Shown here one piece after another: positions 61,789-64,000 of a stretch of DNA of 64,000 bases. The notes beneath the pieces were generated by a model. It saw only the letters and a list, made by a program, of their open reading frames with translations. It made no database searches and was not told where the DNA came from. The position numbers and the translations under genes are program-made. The stretch spans positions 31,105-95,104 of the forward strand of contig CAVGBO010000049.1 of NCBI GenBank assembly GCA_963627465.1, read 5' to 3'. This DNA comes from CAKUFA01 sp963627465. Its GTDB lineage: Bacteria; Bacillota; Clostridia; Christensenellales; Aristaeellaceae. Position 1 is the stretch's first letter. Every line of letters starts with the position of its first letter.

Positions 61789-62346
61789 TTATGGAAGCAA
61801 CTCTTCCGAGTCGCCCTTCCCCTCCTCCGAGGCCTGCTCCGGCATGGGCGGAAGCTCGCTGAGAGATGAAATGCCGAAATGGCTCAGGAATTCCTCCGTT
61901 GTACCGTAAAGGATGGGCCGGCCAAGAGCTTCCTTTCGACCCACTTCGGTAATCAGGTTTTTATTCATCAGGGACTGAACGGAATAGTCACACTTGACGC
62001 CACGGATCTGTTCAATCTCTGCTTTTGTAACCGGCTGCTTGTAGGCCACAACCGCCAGCGTTTCCATGGCGGCTTGGCTAAGGGACTGTTTCTGCACAGG
62101 CTGGAGCATCCGCACCACATCATCCGCATACAGTGCTCGGGTGGCCAGCTGCACCTGATGACCGAACCGCCGAAGCATGAACCCCCGCTGATTGAAATCA
62201 TAATCATCCCGCAGGGTATTCAATGCCGACTCAATCTCCAGCATGGAAACGCCTAGTGCCTTGGCCAACTCATCCACACGCACCGCTTCGCCGGACACAA
62301 ACAGAATGGCCTCCACCCGTCCTTCCAGTGTTCCGCCCTCCGTCAT
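61789..62346 (-). CDS. scpB: Segregation and condensation protein B
   Basis: 185 residues. Two winged-helix domains: VEAILFVSGEAVRVDELAKAL near residue 10 and METLAVVAYKQPVTKAEIEQIRG near 95, with ALGRPILYGTTEEFLSHFGI near the end. With ScpA and SMC it forms the condensin that compacts and separates chromosomes. The acidic tail (EQASEEGKGDSEELLP) is typical. It overlaps scpA by four bases. Confidence 0.96.
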   Translation of the reverse strand: MTEGGTLEGRVEAILFVSGEAVRVDELAKALGVSMLEIESALNTLRDDYDFNQRGFMLRRFGHQVQLATRALYADDVVRMLQPVQKQSLSQAAMETLAVVAYKQPVTKAEIEQIRGVKCDYSVQSLMNKNLITEVGRKEALGRPILYGTTEEFLSHFGISSLSELPPMPEQASEEGKGDSEELLP

Positions 62347-63104
62347 GGCGTCTCCTCCTCCGTCTCGTTTGTCTCCACCCGTCCGGGCAACAGCAGAATG
62401 TCACCGTAAATATCTTCCTGCTGAATATGCATTTCTCCCAACTTCAGCAGCTCCAGCAAGGCAAGGAAAAGGGTCACCACCTCTTCCTTGGTGGGTGCTT
62501 CGCTGAAGGCTTCGTCGAAACGCATGCTGCCCCTCTCCCTCAAGCCTTGAATCAAGGTCAGCATGCACTCCTGCACATTATGCTCATCCCGATGAATATC
62601 CCGGGGCGCATAATGGTTCACTTCTGGTTCGTCCTTGGCCGGTTTCCGCTGCCAGATCCTAAGGAAGGCCTCTGTCAACCCTTCCAGCGTCAGTCCCGTC
62701 AGTTCTGTCTCCTGCGGGGGCAGAGGATATTCTTCCGGCAATTTAGTAAACAGCTCTCTGGCAGCGTCCTCAAACTGCTGCATAGCCACGGCTGTTTCCT
62801 TGAATCGCTTGTACTCCTCCAAGCGGCGAATCAACGCCTGTTCCGGATCTTCTTCGTCTTCCTCCAGTCTTGGCGGTCGAGGAAGCATGGCACGGCTCTT
62901 GATTTCCAGCAAAGTTGCAGCCATGACCAGAAATTCCGTTGCATCATCCATGTCCAGGTCGGCAGCATTTCGAACGGACTCGATGTACTGATCCGTGATT
63001 TCGCTGACGAAGATATCCTTGATATCCACCTGCGCTTTGGTAATCAGGTGCAGCAGCAAATCAAGGGGTCCGTCAAAATCCTTGAGCCGAAAGGTCATGG
63101 CCAT
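62343..63104 (-). CDS. scpA: Segregation and condensation protein A
   Basis: 253 residues. The kleisin subunit linking SMC heads. N-terminal FDGPLDLLLHLITKAQVDIKDIFVSEITDQYIE, a Glu-rich middle at about 85-120 (PPRLEEDEEDPEQALIRRLEEY) and a C-terminal winged helix with VVTLFLALLELLKLGEMHIQQEDIYGD. Length is normal. ATG 63104 is 15 bases after the S2P stop, and GGAG stands 11 bases upstream. Confidence 0.96.
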   Translation of the reverse strand: MAMTFRLKDFDGPLDLLLHLITKAQVDIKDIFVSEITDQYIESVRNAADLDMDDATEFLVMAATLLEIKSRAMLPRPPRLEEDEEDPEQALIRRLEEYKRFKETAVAMQQFEDAARELFTKLPEEYPLPPQETELTGLTLEGLTEAFLRIWQRKPAKDEPEVNHYAPRDIHRDEHNVQECMLTLIQGLRERGSMRFDEAFSEAPTKEEVVTLFLALLELLKLGEMHIQQEDIYGDILLLPGRVETNETEEETP

Positions 63105-63119
63105 GATGCTTCAGTCTCC

Positions 63120-63932
63120 TCAGGCTGCTCCCGTCATGAGCAGGAATAAGTGCAATACCGCACTGTAGATTGTCTCATTCGCCCAGGTCAGCACAGTGGT
63201 CAGGGCACCGGAAAGGCACACCACCAGCAATACGATCTGTGCAATCTGGAATTTCTTTCGGTCAAGCTGGAGCTTGCCTTTCAGAATGGTGTCATTCACC
63301 AAATGATAGCCATCCAGCGGCGGAATCGGAATCAGGTTAAAGACAGCAAGCGACAAGTTGATCTGCCCCATCATCAGCAAAAAGCGCTGCACATATTGCA
63401 GCCAGGGACGTGCCATGAAACTGACCATGTCGGTCGTTACCATGCCATATTCCAAACGATAGGCGATGCTGTACTGATAAGGATCCAGCGCAAGCAGCAT
63501 ATTGCCGGAGGTGCTTCTCAGGTACTGGTAGAATTCCTCCGTCCACATCAAGCGATTGATGCCCACGCTTAACGCTGCGCAGAGAATGAATAGGGACAAG
63601 TTCATGCAGATGCCGGCAACGGACACCAGAAAATCATCCCGGCGATAGTTGTGAAAATTCCGTGGATTCACAGGCACGGGCTTTGCCCAGCCGAAACCCA
63701 GAAACACCATGCAAATCGTGCCGATGGGATCCAGATGCTTCCGAGGATCAAGGCTCAACCGTCCCATCCACTTGGCCGTAGGATCTCCGCAGCGGAACGC
63801 CACATAGCCATGGGAGATTTCATGCAGGATCAGGCTCAGCAGCACCGTTACCGAAAAATACAAAACATACAGCAGGAATCCCAAAGGATCGCTGGTCAGA
63901 TAATTGATGTACCATTGCAGACGTCCGAACAT
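63120..63932 (-). CDS. Site-2 protease family (M50) membrane metalloprotease
   Basis: 270 residues, multi-span. HEISH at 37-41 binds zinc, and PIPPLDGYHLVNDTI near 205 supplies the third ligand Asp. The N-terminal pattern SLILHEISHGYVAFRCGDPTAKWMGRLSLDP is typical of the YwhC/SpoIVFB-related clostridial group that precedes scpA. It cleaves membrane proteins within the bilayer; substrates are unknown. ATG 63932 follows GAGG at 6 bases. It is first in the S2P-scpA-scpB operon. Confidence 0.93.
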   Translation of the reverse strand: MFGRLQWYINYLTSDPLGFLLYVLYFSVTVLLSLILHEISHGYVAFRCGDPTAKWMGRLSLDPRKHLDPIGTICMVFLGFGWAKPVPVNPRNFHNYRRDDFLVSVAGICMNLSLFILCAALSVGINRLMWTEEFYQYLRSTSGNMLLALDPYQYSIAYRLEYGMVTTDMVSFMARPWLQYVQRFLLMMGQINLSLAVFNLIPIPPLDGYHLVNDTILKGKLQLDRKKFQIAQIVLLVVCLSGALTTVLTWANETIYSAVLHLFLLMTGAA

Positions 63933-63978
63933 ATCATGCCTCGCTCCGGGTTAAATTTCCACACAGGGATGCGAAAAA

Positions 63979-63984
63979 ATTATA
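63979..63984 (-). promoter_or_regulatory. -10 box of the S2P-scpA-scpB operon
   Basis: TATAAT on the minus strand, 47 bases before the start. The expected -35 lies beyond the window edge. Confidence 0.5.
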
Positions 63985-64000
63985 CCGTATTTCATAGCCC

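Noticed and set aside
1..64000. CRISPR arrays, tRNA/rRNA genes, insertion sequences, prophage or attachment sites
   Set aside because: No regularly spaced repeats, no tRNA cloverleaf in the short intergenic gaps and no transposase or integrase frame were seen.

Overview
The window comes from a Gram-positive-type anaerobe, most likely class Clostridia, with moderate GC content. The evidence is mixed: a leuS gene behind a T-box leader; the Firmicutes blocks yloU-yloV-recG, mutS-mutL-miaA-ynbB and S2P-scpA-scpB; a RicA/YlbF-type protein beside miaB; the paired glgC/glgD arrangement typical of Clostridia and bacilli; a bifunctional adhE; and many promoters close to TTGACA-17-TATAAT. No 16S rRNA, tRNA, IS element, prophage or CRISPR array was seen, so genus is not assignable. 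The region is gene-dense and looks mostly chromosomal core.

Layout. 1-6.98 kb (minus): a truncated PucR/CdaR-like regulator, a HAD-IB hydrolase, proA, and a galactose-type mglB-mglA-mglC operon that ends in an unannotated-style 52-residue membrane protein. 7.2-9.6 kb: an ECF sigma/anti-sigma-like pair (plus) and a secreted SH3b protein (minus). 9.7-14.6 kb (plus): an ABC ATPase, FtsX-type permease, HlyD-like adaptor and TetR regulator in one operon, with inverted repeats over the promoter. 14.6-15.2 kb (minus): a phosphoribosyltransferase. 15.3-27.7 kb (minus): a nine-gene run of radical-SAM protein, DUF2344 protein, RNase G, miaB, RicA/YlbF-like, mutS, mutL, miaA and ynbB. 27.7-33.5 kb (minus): a CorC/HlyC-type protein, a 39-residue membrane peptide, a degenerate CapA-like protein, and T-box-controlled leuS. 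33.6-44.5 kb (plus): a membrane-anchored methyltransferase, adhE with a Rex-like site, an APH-fold kinase, and glgB-glgC-glgD-glgA. 44.6-51.8 kb (minus): a GH127-like gene, dusB and three secreted, beta-rich proteins that appear to be diverged paralogues. 51.9-64 kb (minus): uvrB, a heterodimeric ABC exporter, recG, fakA-like yloV, yloU, scpB, scpA and a site-2 protease.

How it fits together. Sugar uptake (mgl), glycogen synthesis (glg) and mixed-acid/ethanol fermentation (adhE) suggest a saccharolytic gut-type anaerobe that stores glycogen. The repair and tRNA-modification genes are grouped in long minus-strand operons. The best candidates for undescribed biology are the three-gene secreted paralogue cassette downstream of GH127-like/dusB, the 52-residue membrane protein at the end of the mgl operon, the ECF sigma/large-ectodomain partner, and the Cys-rich RicA-like protein inside the mutSL operon. 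Start codons were often moved inward from the longest open frame because a Shine-Dalgarno sequence sits inside the longer frame; this is noted in each entry. All family assignments are by eye, without a database search.
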